Positions 9,374 to 18,554 of a stretch of DNA of 64,000 nt are shown one piece after another. Made by a program: the position numbers and the translations under genes. The DNA comes from Bacillus changyiensis. Lineage in GTDB: Bacteria; Bacillota; Bacilli; Bacillales; Bacillaceae. The stretch lies in NCBI RefSeq assembly GCF_027706145.1, contig NZ_JAQFWW010000001.1:1240001-1304000 (forward strand), given 5' to 3'. The notes below the pieces were generated by a model, which was not told where the DNA came from, did not search any database, and saw nothing but the letters and a program-made list of their open reading frames with translations. The first letter of the stretch is position 1. Every line of letters starts with the position of its first letter.

Positions 9374-9889
9374 ATGAGTTGCTGGAAAACCATTAATCTG
9401 ACAAAAGATTATGGAGGTATGCGAATTGTACTCGCTGCCATTAGTTTAATGATTCTTTTTTTTATTCCCGAATATTTAGCGATGCAGTTAATCCATCCAC
9501 AAACTGTGCAAAAAGGCGATCATGCTCTTTTGTTCACTGGAATTTTAGTTGCGACGATTATCGCTCATAAAATCTTACACTTATTACCGAACATCAGCAG
9601 AAAAAAACTTGAAAAAAAGATTTTTTGGCTAAAAATGAGAACGTGGAGAGAAATACCGAAAAATACAATGCTTGTTTCATTGCTTCTTCCTTTCTCTGTC
9701 ATCACCCCGTTTTTTTTCTATGCGGGGGCCATGATACCCGAACTCGCACATTATTTCTGTATTATATCAAGTATCCATTTCGGTTATTGTTTACCTGACT
9801 TTTTACTGGCTTGGAAACTAGCGCAAGCACCAAAAAACAGCTATGTTGACCAAGAAGCTGACGACTTTGATATTTTAATCCAGAAATAA
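9374..9889 (+). CDS. yhaJ: YhaJ-like DUF3267 membrane protein with degenerate zincin motif
   Basis: A 171-residue membrane protein with hydrophobic segments at about 17-40, 50-72, 95-120 and 125-145. DUF3267 proteins are putative zinc metalloproteases carrying HExxH. Here the corresponding motif reads HKILH, so the catalytic glutamate is a lysine and activity is doubtful. The tail SIHFGYCLPDFLLAWKLAQA matches the family. The start at 9374 is preferred over 9365 because AAGGATG is better spaced. Function unknown. Confidence 0.7.
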   Translation: MSCWKTINLTKDYGGMRIVLAAISLMILFFIPEYLAMQLIHPQTVQKGDHALLFTGILVATIIAHKILHLLPNISRKKLEKKIFWLKMRTWREIPKNTMLVSLLLPFSVITPFFFYAGAMIPELAHYFCIISSIHFGYCLPDFLLAWKLAQAPKNSYVDQEADDFDILIQK

Positions 9890-9960
9890 TAAAGAATCTA
9901 TCTTTTTCAATCAATATTTGATAATGTAGTATGGAGCAGAAATAGAGAGGGGGATCTCTT

Positions 9961-10146
9961 ATTATTGTTTTTTATTTCATTCTGTTTGCGATCTTTACCG
10001 TGTTTAACATCAACAATCTTACAAACTCATTATGCCTTATTAAAGAGATTCCTGAAGAACGGCAAGATAAGGTATTTAGAATGATTAATGTGCTGATTTT
10101 AATTTTATTGATCTCATCATTTATTGAAATTTCTTTTGCAGCATAA
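9961..10146 (+). CDS. Small membrane protein, probable ATT start
   Basis: A 61-codon frame encodes a hydrophobic N-terminal helix, a charged middle (KEIPEERQDKVFRM) and a second hydrophobic helix, ending at TAA 10144. No ATG, GTG or TTG is in frame at the beginning. A very strong AGAGGGGGAT (9945-9954) sits 6 nt before ATT at 9961 (a second ATT is at 9964). Either initiation is at ATT or the start codon has been lost. Function unknown. Confidence 0.5.
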   Translation: MIVFYFILFAIFTVFNINNLTNSLCLIKEIPEERQDKVFRMINVLILILLISSFIEISFAA

Positions 10147-10193
10147 AAAAGGATAACTGCCGATCGCAATTGATCTGGCAGCTATCCTTTTGT
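10147..10193. terminator. Bidirectional terminator, small membrane gene/YjcZ-type gene
   Basis: A long interrupted stem (AAAAGGATA, then CTGCC, with GGCAG, then TATCCTTTT) spans 10147-10191 with T-runs on both sides. Confidence 0.75.
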
Positions 10194-10196
10194 TTA

Positions 10197-10295
10197 TTAA
10201 CATATCCAAGAAGCACCAATAATAATTAATAAAATGAACAGTACTACAAGCAGTGCGAAACCACCAGCGAAACCTCCTGCATAGCCGTCACCCAT
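10197..10295 (-). CDS. Tiny YjcZ-family sporulation membrane protein
   Basis: A 32-residue peptide with the tiny-TM signature of the Bacillus YjcZ family: a glycine-rich N-terminus (GDGYAGGFAGGFALL) running into one membrane helix (VVLFILLIIIGAS) and ending WIC. SD AGAGGAGG lies 7 nt before the ATG. Such genes are typically expressed late in sporulation. A paralogue lies just upstream (10419-10505). Confidence 0.8.
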   Translation of the reverse strand: MGDGYAGGFAGGFALLVVLFILLIIIGASWIC

Positions 10296-10369
10296 GTTGA
10301 CACCTCCTCTTAGTCGTTACATTAGTGTATGCACGAATATCACAAAACGATTAGGCTCTCTGCTTACAA

Positions 10370-10406
10370 AGAAAAGAACCACCCAAAAAAGCGGTTCTTT
10401 TCCTTA
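10370..10406 (-). terminator. Terminator of the upstream tiny membrane gene
   Basis: Stem AAAAGAACC with GGTTCTTTT (about 10372-10402). On the minus strand it follows the 10419-10505 gene. Confidence 0.7.
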
Positions 10407-10418
10407 TTTTTTAAGTTT

Positions 10419-10505
10419 TTAGTACAGGTAAGCTGCACCGACGATGATTAACAAAATGAATAACACGACCAATAAAGCAAAACCGCTTGAATATCCTCCA
10501 CTCAT
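10419..10505 (-). CDS. Tiny YjcZ-family sporulation membrane protein (second copy)
   Basis: A 28-residue peptide with an SGGYSSGFALL start and the same hydrophobic run VVLFILLIIVGA, ending AYLY. SD AAAGGAGGT is 8 nt upstream of the ATG. The near-identical membrane segment of the neighbour at 10197-10295 indicates tandem duplication. It is divergent from prsA. Confidence 0.8.
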   Translation of the reverse strand: MSGGYSSGFALLVVLFILLIIVGAAYLY

Positions 10506-10666
10506 GTTATTGACCTCCTTTTCTTGATCACTATATTTGTATGGCGGAGAAGAATTTTTGACTAGACGAATGCCCCTCTATTGAAAATCTTTTTACAGCA
10601 TGGCAGAATATGATATGATACAATTCAAAGGAAGTTAAATTGTTATGATTAGGAGTGTTTTGTAAT

Positions 10667-11521
10667 ATGAAAAAAATGGTGATTGCGGCAGTTACAGCCA
10701 CAAGTATTCTAACCCTTAGTGCATGTAAAGGCGGAGACTCTGAAGTTGTCGCTGAAACAAAATACGGAAACATTACAAAGGAAGATCTTTACAAAGAATT
10801 AAAAGATAGATACGGTGCGAATGGGATCAGTATTATAGCTCAGAAAAAAGCTCTCACGGATAAATATAAAGTATCCGACAAAGAAATCGAGAAAAAATTG
10901 GACGAGTACCGTAAAAATCCACAGTACAAAACCTATGTTAAAAACCATGGAGAAGATAAGCTGAAAGATGAGATTAAAACTCAACTTCTTATAGAAAAGG
11001 CAGCAAAAGACAACGTGAAAGTGGAAGATAAAGAAGTAAAGGCGTATTATGACAGCTTAAAAGGTAAAATTCGGGCAAGCCATATTCTTGTAAATGATAA
11101 GAAAACGATAAATGAAGTTCAGAAAAAATTAAAAAAAGGGGAAAAATTTGAAGATCTAGCGAAAGAATATTCACAAGACCCATCAGGTCAAAATGGCGGA
11201 GATCTCGGATGGTTTGAAAAAGGAAAAATGGAAAAACCGTTTGAAAAATCAGCTTTTGCTCTAAAAACTGGAGAAATCAGTCAACCAGTAAAAACGAGCC
11301 ATGGTTACCATCTGATTAAGAAAACTGAAGAACGCGGCAAATACGAGGACATGAAGAAAGATTTGGAAAAACAATTGTTAGAGCAAAAACAAAACGATGG
11401 GGTAACAATTCAAGAAGTGTTGAAGAAGTTTGAAGAAGAAGCTAAGATAAAAACAAAAGATAAAGAAATCAAAGGACAAATAGAAGATCAAAAAACGCAA
11501 ATGCAAAATGGTCAAGGCTAA
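10667..11521 (+). CDS. prsA: PrsA, extracytoplasmic foldase lipoprotein
   Basis: A 284-residue lipoprotein. The signal peptide ends in the lipobox LSAC with Cys20 as lipidation site. The parvulin peptidyl-prolyl isomerase domain spans about 128-225 (RASHILVND, NGGDLGWFEKGKM, TSHGYHLIKK), flanked by N- and C-terminal helical chaperone regions rich in lysine. PrsA folds exported enzymes and penicillin-binding proteins at the outer face of the membrane and is essential in B. subtilis. The start at 10667 is chosen over 10655 by its SD AGGAGTG and signal-peptide layout. Confidence 0.95.
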   Translation: MKKMVIAAVTATSILTLSACKGGDSEVVAETKYGNITKEDLYKELKDRYGANGISIIAQKKALTDKYKVSDKEIEKKLDEYRKNPQYKTYVKNHGEDKLKDEIKTQLLIEKAAKDNVKVEDKEVKAYYDSLKGKIRASHILVNDKKTINEVQKKLKKGEKFEDLAKEYSQDPSGQNGGDLGWFEKGKMEKPFEKSAFALKTGEISQPVKTSHGYHLIKKTEERGKYEDMKKDLEKQLLEQKQNDGVTIQEVLKKFEEEAKIKTKDKEIKGQIEDQKTQMQNGQG

Positions 11522-11530
11522 TTTTAACAT

Positions 11531-11576
11531 AAATAGGCATGAGGTTGGTTTGGTACCAGTCTCATGCCTATTTCTT
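11531..11576 (+). terminator. Intrinsic terminator of prsA
   Basis: A 13-bp stem, AAATAGGCATGAG (11531-11543) with CTCATGCCTATTT (11561-11573), has a 17-nt loop and a following T-rich run. Confidence 0.75.
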
Positions 11577-11678
11577 TAATCACATCGCAAAATTCAAATC
11601 AGAAACAATGTGAAATGCAAAAGGAGCATCTCTACGCCAAAAATTTGACTTTTTGAGAAGCCCCTTAAAGTAAATATG

Positions 11679-11903
11679 TCAAGCAATCGAGTGCTTGCTT
11701 TCTGCTTCAGGTTCGCTTTGATCTGAAGAAGACTTTTTCCGTTTTTCTTGCTCGTTCTTCATTCGCTCCATATAAATTTGGCCTTCTTTTTCGATAAATG
11801 CCTGATCGATTGTTTCTTCTTCTTTTGCCGTTGCCATCAGCTTATATGCGCAAAAGACAATGCCGACAATACAGAGATAGACCCACCATGGAAAAAACAA
11901 CAT
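11679..11903 (-). CDS. yhaL: Sporulation protein YhaL
   Basis: A 74-residue protein: one N-terminal membrane helix (residues 3-22, FFPWWVYLCIVGIVFCAYKL) and a charged helical tail with EKEGQIYMERM, the hallmark of the YhaL family. It is linked to sporulation in B. subtilis; mechanism unknown. SD AGGGGGAGA precedes the ATG. It lies on the same strand as yhaM, 60 bp after it. Confidence 0.85.
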   Translation of the reverse strand: MLFFPWWVYLCIVGIVFCAYKLMATAKEEETIDQAFIEKEGQIYMERMKNEQEKRKKSSSDQSEPEAESKHSIA

Positions 11904-11963
11904 CCGTTCTCCCCCTTTTTCAGATAAACCGTATTACCTGAATATATGCGGTTAAGAGACAAG

Positions 11964-12917
11964 TTATGATGGTGATTTATGAAAAGTGGGTTTATAAAAG
12001 GAACGGTTATCCAACGCAAAGACACGCTCAGTATACTCTCCTGGCTTCACTCGCATGAGTGCTCGATCCATCATATTAATTTTCGCATCAAGATTATCGA
12101 TATAATGAAGAACTTCCGCTTCTTTCACCATCGGTGGTTTCGGACTTCCCCATTCAGGTTTACCATGATGACTTAAAATTAAATGCTGTAAAATAAGCAC
12201 TTCTTCTGAATCAATTTGAAGCTCTTCAGCTGCTTTTGAGACTTCTGTTACCATGATTGAAATATGACCAAGCAAATTCCCTTCAACAGTATATGTGGTG
12301 GACACCGGTCCAGAAAGCTCTTTTACTTTTCCTAGATCGTGAAGGATCACACCCGCATAAAGCAGATCTCTGTCAAGTGTCGGATATAAATCAGCTACAG
12401 TTTTGGCTAGATTTAACATTGAGACAACATGGTATGCCAACCCAGATACAAATTCATGATGATTTTTTGTCGCGGCTGGAAAATCGCTGAATTCTTTTCC
12501 ATATTTTTTGATGAGATGTCTTGTCATCCGCTGAATATTTGGGTTTTTCATTTCAAAAATATATTGGGTGATCGCTTCCATCATTTCATTTTTCGGAATT
12601 GGAGCGGTCTCGAGAAAATCATCAATATGTACATTGTCATTTGCACCGGCAGGTCTGATGTTTCTCAGCTTTAACTGATTGCGCCCGCGGTAATGATGTA
12701 TGTCACCGACCACCTTCACAATCGTTTGCGGTCCATAGGTTACCTCATCATTTTGTTTAGCGTCCCAAAGCTTTGCTTCAATATCTCCTGACTGATCCTG
12801 TAGCATCAGTGTTAAAAATGGTTTTCCATTACTTGCGATCCCTTTTGTTGACGATTTGATCAGCAAGTATAAATCGACCTGCTCACCAACTTCATGTAGC
12901 ATAATACCTTTTGCCAT
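11964..12917 (-). CDS. yhaM: 3'-5' exoribonuclease YhaM
   Basis: A 317-residue exoribonuclease: an N-terminal OB-fold (about 10-90, nucleic-acid binding) and an HD metal-dependent phosphohydrolase domain (His163, HDLGK 193-197, HHGKPEWG near 250). YhaM degrades RNA and single-stranded DNA 3'-5' and trims short tails after transcription termination. In B. subtilis it belongs to the yhaONM operon; here yhaN ends 60 bp upstream on the same strand. Confidence 0.93.
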   Translation of the reverse strand: MAKGIMLHEVGEQVDLYLLIKSSTKGIASNGKPFLTLMLQDQSGDIEAKLWDAKQNDEVTYGPQTIVKVVGDIHHYRGRNQLKLRNIRPAGANDNVHIDDFLETAPIPKNEMMEAITQYIFEMKNPNIQRMTRHLIKKYGKEFSDFPAATKNHHEFVSGLAYHVVSMLNLAKTVADLYPTLDRDLLYAGVILHDLGKVKELSGPVSTTYTVEGNLLGHISIMVTEVSKAAEELQIDSEEVLILQHLILSHHGKPEWGSPKPPMVKEAEVLHYIDNLDAKINMMDRALMRVKPGEYTERVFALDNRSFYKPTFHKSPS

Positions 12918-12977
12918 TGTAAAGCTCCCTCCGTTTTCTTACATATGATGATTATAGCATACACTATGATTTGTTCG

Positions 12978-15923
12978 TTACGCTTTTTTTACCATTTCTT
13001 GTAATGATGAAGAAAGCACCGTCACCTCTTCATCATGAAAAGAAGCCTTTACATGATCATGACATGTATAGTATAAAATTTGCTGATCTCCTCCTGACAA
13101 TTCCTTTAATAACTCTAACACACGCTTAAATCTATCATGATCAAAGTGAACAAAGCTGTCATCAAGCTGAAAAGGAAGTCGGACTCCTTTTTGATGGGAT
13201 AGAGCAAGAGCAAAGCGAATCGCTAAATAAAGCTGTTCACAAGTTGCTTGCGATAATTCATGGGCGTGATAAGCCGCTCCATCTTTTTTCAGTACCATGA
13301 TTGAATCACTTATTTCAGAGAAATAAATTTTTTCATAACGGTCACCCGTTAATGTCTTTAACAATGATTCCGCTGTCTCTAAAAGCTTGGGAAGACGTAT
13401 TCTTTTATGCTCATCAAGTTTATTTTTCACAGCTTGTCTGATTAACTTGATTGAAGCCCATTTTTTTGCAGCTTGAGCAACTTGATCTTTTTGCATTTCT
13501 AGCTGATGTGTCAATTCAGAAACCGTTCCCGATTCTTCAAGTCTTCGCTGCTCCGCAGTAAACAATGCTACCTTTTCTCTTTCCTCTATCAGTTGCTGTT
13601 CTGTGAAGGCTTTTTGTTCATTAACATTGCTCAGATGTTCTTCTAGTCCTGTAAAAGAATTCTCTGAGGCCAGTGTAATCGCAATCTCATCTTTTGTACG
13701 AAGTTCTCTTTGAATTTGGTTGAGTTTTGCTTTAAGATCCTTGTTGGTTCTATCCTGGTTTGCCAGCTTGATGAACATCTCACGGTCGCTTGCTCCGGCT
13801 TTGGCAAACAAGTCAGATATTTTCGATTTGAAGTAGTCTGCTTCCCTTGTTAGCTCCTTGATTTTCTCAAGAGTATGGTCAATAGACATATTGAGTTCCT
13901 GTTCCTTCCTGAGTCTTTGCTTTTCTGCATCAAGTTCATTTTTCAGAGAATACATCAGGTCAGGTATACTTTCTTCAGAATGATGAAGACTTGAGGCAAT
14001 GTTCATGAGCCGCTTTTCAAAGGATGCGCTTTTTTCTTGAAAGTGGTTGAGTTCCTTTTTCACCTCCCATTTTTTGGTCAAGTCTTTATTCAGCTCTTTT
14101 ATCAAACTGTAAGCATCAAGTAAAAATGATGGTTCGATTGCCAGATTCAACTCTTTTACATAATCGTCTGCTCGCTGCTGATAAGGATGGATTTCCGCTT
14201 CCCAATCCTCGTATTTTTTGATGGCTCTTTCATAGTCCGTTTCCCTTTGCTTCAGTTCAGCCCGTTTCATCATGAGAAATTGTCTTGATTGCTCATCCTG
14301 CCATAGCTCTTCTCTTAATTTTGTCTGTTCTGGTCCATGCTCTATAGCGGAATCTTCAATGTTATCAAGCTGGTTTTCAATAAACATCATGACAGAAGAC
14401 GGTTCAGATTTCTTTAGAAAAAACAACACGAAGACGATTGAAATTGGAACAATCAAAAGTAATAAAAGCCATTCCTTGAAAAACAGTGCTGCTATACAGG
14501 CAACAAAAGCAGTCAATATTGTCAAAACTGCCCCTATGTTTCTTCGCTTCGTCCGCTCTTTCTGTTCTTTTTTCAGAAAAGATAGCTGTCTTTTCAACTC
14601 TTCCCGTCTTCCTAATGGCCCGTTTGTCACCTTGAAACGGCTAAGGGCTTCTTCTTTCTGTTGACGAACATCCTCTGCCATTACTTTTTCAGCCAAACTT
14701 GTACATGCTTGTTCTGCTTCTTCCAAGTCTGCTCTTGCCCGCTCAAAATGTTCATCAAGCATCCGTTTCTTTTCACATAACTGCAGATAAATTTGGATGG
14801 TTTCTTGCAGTTTCCATTCATATTCATATGTAATGTCTACTTTTAAAATCTCTGTTTCATTGTCTATTTTTAACCGTGCCATCCCCTCTTTGGCACGATT
14901 TTCTAATTGAACTAGTTGTTCAGTTAACATCATGATTTTTTCTTTGTATGATTGGTAAAATGGATACTCTGCAAGAAGCTCTTCAATTTTCACTTCGTAC
15001 TGTAAATGCCCTTTTTGAGGCGTAAGCTCAGCAGATTGTTTCATCAAATCAGATTTCTTTTCCTCAAGCCCTTTCAACTGAGCTAATTTGGGATGAAGAT
15101 GAGATTCGTATTTTTCCAATTCAAATAATCCCGCTTCAGGAAAATGACTTTGACATGTTTTCAGTTCGTTTGTCAGGACCCGTTCCTCAGCAATTAAAGG
15201 ATAGATTTGAAGTGCCTGCTTCAATTGCTCGAGCTCACCTGTAAGTTCACGGAGCAGCTGCTCATGTTTGTTGATCATCACTTTAGTCGCTTTTTTCTCA
15301 CTTAGGAGATGATGATATTCTCCTTCACGGGCTTTCGCTTTTTTTAATTCCTCTGAAAGCCGTTTTAACCGCTCCAGTTCCTGGTTGAGCTCAGGTTTTC
15401 GACCATTCGGTTTAAACAATTCTTCCTGTTTTTTCAACAGGTTCGCATCCATTTTTGAAATGGCGTCAGAACCGAATAAACTTGAAAAAAGTAAAAAACG
15501 CCCGATTTTGTCACGGTTCATCTTATGAATCTCCTGAAGGCCGAAGACATCAAACGAGTAGATCGCTTTATACAATGGCCTGTCCATATTGGATAATAAT
15601 TTGTTGAGAAAGTCTTCTGAGCGAATACTTCCATTTTCTAAGTAGATATTCACCCGTTCAGGCTTTCCTGCCGTCCGTTCAATGCGGAGATGTCCGAATT
15701 CGTGATGATGTACCTCAAGCATTCCCCCGTATGTCCCGCCTGTTTTCGGTTCATAGCGCTTTGTTTTGGGGAACCCGAACAACACGCTTTCAATAAATGA
15801 CATCAGCGTGGTTTTTCCAGCTTCATTCAGCCCATAGATTAAGTGGAGGTTTGAAGATGATAGATGAAATATTTGATTGATAAATTTTCCGTAACCATAT
15901 ATGTGAAGAGCTTGAATTTTCAC
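12978..15923 (-). CDS. yhaN: YhaN, large SbcC/RecF-like P-loop ATPase
   Basis: A 981-residue ATPase with SMC/Rad50-type layout. Walker A is GLNEAGKTT (31-39) at the N-terminus, followed by long coiled coils. Two closely spaced membrane helices lie near 460-495. After further coiled coil comes a C-terminal half-ATPase with the signature-like LSQATCEQLYLAIRFALALS and Walker B FQLDDSFVHFD. The internal membrane hairpin sets this family apart from soluble SbcC. It starts 12 bp after yhaO and probably works with that nuclease in DNA-end processing; in vivo role not settled. Confidence 0.88.
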   Translation of the reverse strand: MKIQALHIYGYGKFINQIFHLSSSNLHLIYGLNEAGKTTLMSFIESVLFGFPKTKRYEPKTGGTYGGMLEVHHHEFGHLRIERTAGKPERVNIYLENGSIRSEDFLNKLLSNMDRPLYKAIYSFDVFGLQEIHKMNRDKIGRFLLFSSLFGSDAISKMDANLLKKQEELFKPNGRKPELNQELERLKRLSEELKKAKAREGEYHHLLSEKKATKVMINKHEQLLRELTGELEQLKQALQIYPLIAEERVLTNELKTCQSHFPEAGLFELEKYESHLHPKLAQLKGLEEKKSDLMKQSAELTPQKGHLQYEVKIEELLAEYPFYQSYKEKIMMLTEQLVQLENRAKEGMARLKIDNETEILKVDITYEYEWKLQETIQIYLQLCEKKRMLDEHFERARADLEEAEQACTSLAEKVMAEDVRQQKEEALSRFKVTNGPLGRREELKRQLSFLKKEQKERTKRRNIGAVLTILTAFVACIAALFFKEWLLLLLIVPISIVFVLFFLKKSEPSSVMMFIENQLDNIEDSAIEHGPEQTKLREELWQDEQSRQFLMMKRAELKQRETDYERAIKKYEDWEAEIHPYQQRADDYVKELNLAIEPSFLLDAYSLIKELNKDLTKKWEVKKELNHFQEKSASFEKRLMNIASSLHHSEESIPDLMYSLKNELDAEKQRLRKEQELNMSIDHTLEKIKELTREADYFKSKISDLFAKAGASDREMFIKLANQDRTNKDLKAKLNQIQRELRTKDEIAITLASENSFTGLEEHLSNVNEQKAFTEQQLIEEREKVALFTAEQRRLEESGTVSELTHQLEMQKDQVAQAAKKWASIKLIRQAVKNKLDEHKRIRLPKLLETAESLLKTLTGDRYEKIYFSEISDSIMVLKKDGAAYHAHELSQATCEQLYLAIRFALALSHQKGVRLPFQLDDSFVHFDHDRFKRVLELLKELSGGDQQILYYTCHDHVKASFHDEEVTVLSSSLQEMVKKA

Positions 15924-15935
15924 CTGTATCCTCCC

Positions 15936-17156
15936 TTATCGTTTTAACGTCCTTAACTCATCAAACAACATTTTTTTCGCTTGATCGCGAATCTCCTGAA
16001 ACACTTCTTCATGAAATGGCTCACCATATCGTCTAAAAACAGGGTGGTGTCTCAAACTGCCAAGAATGTCATCAAAATCTTGGAATTGATCGATTTCGCC
16101 AATCAGTTCCTGAAAAAATGTGTCATTTTCTATTTTGTTCAAGGTGATGGCTGTGTGATCCTCAATTCCAACAATCCAGATAAATGATTCCTCTGTCTGC
16201 TCCTCTTCATGGAAAACCTCAAGCAGTTCATCAATGATGCCAGCTTCCGCTAAATATGGCGGTGCTTCACCTGTCAATAACATTTTCACACATAAAGACT
16301 TCCCTTTTTCATGTAAGGTTTTGAAGTGTTCTTCAATGAGATTGATTAATTGTGTTACATTTTGTGTAGTTGAGACATCAATCTGAATCACATCCCAAAG
16401 AACATCAGATGTCGATTGAAATTCAAATGACAAATGACCATCTGAGGCATGGACAAGAAAACAGCCTTTCTCACCTATCTCCTTGATGTGACGGGCTTGT
16501 GTGTTCCCCGGATAAATCACCGTTGGATGTTCAACTGAAATCACCTGTCTTTTATGAATATGTCCGAGTGCCCAATAATCGATGTGACTGTTTTTTAAAT
16601 CTTGCCATGAAAAAGGACAATACGGATCATGACCACTCTCACCAGACAGTGTTCCATGAATCATTCCGATATGTAGAGGTGCATCTGTCGATTTTTTCAT
16701 CTCTTTTGCCTTGTTTGCAAATACAGCACGCTCTGAATAGCTGTAACCATAAATGCTGGCGGCAAGTTGGCCATCTTTGTAAAACAATTTTTCTTCAATG
16801 TCTTCAGATGAGAAGATATGAACATTGTCAGGCCATTCAATCGGTGTCCATTCACCGCCCAGATGATCATGATTTCCAAAAATGACATATGCGTTTATAC
16901 CTTTTTCCTGGAGTTTTAAAAACTGCTTACGTAAAAAAAGCTGAGCTTTTAAACTACGATTTGCTTCATCAAAAAGATCACCAGCTAGTAAAATGAAGTC
17001 AACCTGTTCTTGGATGGCAAGCTGAAACACATTGGCAGCACTTTCAAATGTACTGTTTTTAATCCGCTTGTAAATCGCTTCTGGCACTTGATGAATCCCA
17101 TGAAACGGGCTGTCTAAATGGAGATCAGCTGCATGAATAAAAGTTAAATTTGCCAT
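15936..17156 (-). CDS. yhaO: YhaO, SbcD/Mre11-like nuclease
   Basis: A 406-residue calcineurin-type metallophosphoesterase. The metal motifs are in order: HAADLHLDSP (8-17), AGDLFDE, GNHDH, HGT and GHIHKRQ. It resembles Mre11/SbcD and B. subtilis YhaO. Together with the adjacent Rad50-like YhaN it probably forms a nuclease-ATPase complex. The frame is open 21 codons further upstream, but the start at 17156 has AAAGGAG ideally placed and gives the family N-terminus MANLTFIHAAD. Confidence 0.9.
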   Translation of the reverse strand: MANLTFIHAADLHLDSPFHGIHQVPEAIYKRIKNSTFESAANVFQLAIQEQVDFILLAGDLFDEANRSLKAQLFLRKQFLKLQEKGINAYVIFGNHDHLGGEWTPIEWPDNVHIFSSEDIEEKLFYKDGQLAASIYGYSYSERAVFANKAKEMKKSTDAPLHIGMIHGTLSGESGHDPYCPFSWQDLKNSHIDYWALGHIHKRQVISVEHPTVIYPGNTQARHIKEIGEKGCFLVHASDGHLSFEFQSTSDVLWDVIQIDVSTTQNVTQLINLIEEHFKTLHEKGKSLCVKMLLTGEAPPYLAEAGIIDELLEVFHEEEQTEESFIWIVGIEDHTAITLNKIENDTFFQELIGEIDQFQDFDDILGSLRHHPVFRRYGEPFHEEVFQEIRDQAKKMLFDELRTLKR

Positions 17157-17230
17157 CTTCCGCTCCTTTTCACAACCATTTCTGACTTTCATTTTATCAC
17201 GGCTGTTATACGAATGCACGTTCTAGTCAT

Positions 17231-17272
17231 GATAAAAAAAGGTGCCCACTCAGTTAGTAGGACACCTTTTTC
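17231..17272 (-). terminator. Terminator of the yhaQP operon
   Basis: Interrupted stem AAAAAGGTGCCC with GGACACCTTTTT (about 17235-17271). T-rich flanks on the minus strand follow yhaP. Confidence 0.75.
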
Positions 17273-17279
17273 TTCAAAA

Positions 17280-18554
17280 CTATTGATCTTTTGATAAACG
17301 GAGTGCTTGCTTAATATTTTTCCAGCCGCCACCGCTTGAATACATCAGCACTCCACCTTTATAAACTTTCGCTCCCACTACTGCGAGAATGACAATCGTC
17401 AGAGCGGTGATTCCAATACCTAACGCCGCTTCCCAAACCGGTATATCGAGCATGCCAACTCTCAGGAACATGATCATTGGCGCAAAAAACGGGATGAATG
17501 ACGTCACCGTAATAAATGGTGAATCAGGTGCATTCAAGCCAAACATGGCGATCATAAAGCCCACCACAACAAGCAAGATCATTGGTGAAATGGTCTGCTG
17601 TACATCTTCAATCCGACTCACAACACTTCCGAGAAATGCGGCCAATGTTGCATAAAGGAAATAACCGAGTATGAGGAAAATCACCCCATAAACGAGTGTT
17701 GCAACAGGAACACCTGAAACATCAAAAAAGCCTTTAATCACATCTCCCATTCCAGTTGCTTTCTCTTGGTTTGCTTGCACAGACAGATAACCGGCAAGGA
17801 ACAGAGCTCCCAGCTGGGTTATTCCTAACAATGCGACCCCGAATAATTTAGCAAACATTTGCTGAATAGGTGGTACACTTGAAATTAAAATTTCCATCAC
17901 TCTAGATGACTTTTCTGTTGCAACTTCAGTGGCAATCATTGAAGCGTACATGAGAACTGAAATGTAAATGACAAACAAAACAACATAAACAAGTCCTGTC
18001 GCTTTCTGGAGCTCTTCTTCTGATTTAGCCCCTTCTTTCAAAGCGACCTTTTTGACTTCAACAGGCGTAAACAGCTGATGCAGCTTTTCCTGTGGCACTT
18101 TTAGTTCAGCTGTACCAACGACAATTTTTGTTTGTGAAATCGCCTGTTTAAAAATAGAAACAGCAGTTGAATCAGCAACATCCAGTGCTTTATATGTTGC
18201 GGTTAATTCACCTTTTTGATCTCTATCTAAAAGTAAAACACCTTCAAGCTTTTCATCTTTAATGTCTTTTTCTAATTCTTTTTCAGACTTTTTCGCTTTG
18301 AAAATCTTAATTTCTTTGTCTTTGTCTGCCAGCTTCACTTGTTGAGAAAACGCTGGATATAGCTGTTTGGATTGATCGATAACAGCAATTTTATCCGGTT
18401 CATCGCCTTTTCCATCATCAAATAAAGAAATGATGGACCCGAGGTTGGTGACCAATACAACAAGTGCAAGTGTAATTGCTGTCGAAATGATAAACGATTT
18501 TGTTTTTAGCTTGCTAAGGTATGTATGAAAAAGCACAATCCAAAACTTATTCAT
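17280..18554 (-). CDS. yhaP: YhaP, NatB-like ABC-2 exporter permease
   Basis: A 424-residue ABC-2 type membrane protein. One N-terminal helix (about 20-42) is followed by a large extracytoplasmic domain (to about 185) and five or six clustered helices in the second half. This is the NatB layout associated with Na+ or drug extrusion; the substrate is unknown. The ATG at 18554 overlaps the yhaQ stop by 8 bp, implying translational coupling; a GTG 9 bp upstream is a less likely start. Confidence 0.85.
   Translation of the reverse strand: MNKFWIVLFHTYLSKLKTKSFIISTAITLALVVLVTNLGSIISLFDDGKGDEPDKIAVIDQSKQLYPAFSQQVKLADKDKEIKIFKAKKSEKELEKDIKDEKLEGVLLLDRDQKGELTATYKALDVADSTAVSIFKQAISQTKIVVGTAELKVPQEKLHQLFTPVEVKKVALKEGAKSEEELQKATGLVYVVLFVIYISVLMYASMIATEVATEKSSRVMEILISSVPPIQQMFAKLFGVALLGITQLGALFLAGYLSVQANQEKATGMGDVIKGFFDVSGVPVATLVYGVIFLILGYFLYATLAAFLGSVVSRIEDVQQTISPMILLVVVGFMIAMFGLNAPDSPFITVTSFIPFFAPMIMFLRVGMLDIPVWEAALGIGITALTIVILAVVGAKVYKGGVLMYSSGGGWKNIKQALRLSKDQ

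Noticed and set aside
9972..10169. 65-codon minus-strand frame
   Set aside because: It opposes the small membrane gene with the strong SD and includes the terminator hairpin; no SD of its own.
14272..14664. 130-codon plus-strand frame inside yhaN
   Set aside because: Antisense shadow of the yhaN membrane-helix region; Ser/Cys-rich without domain similarity.
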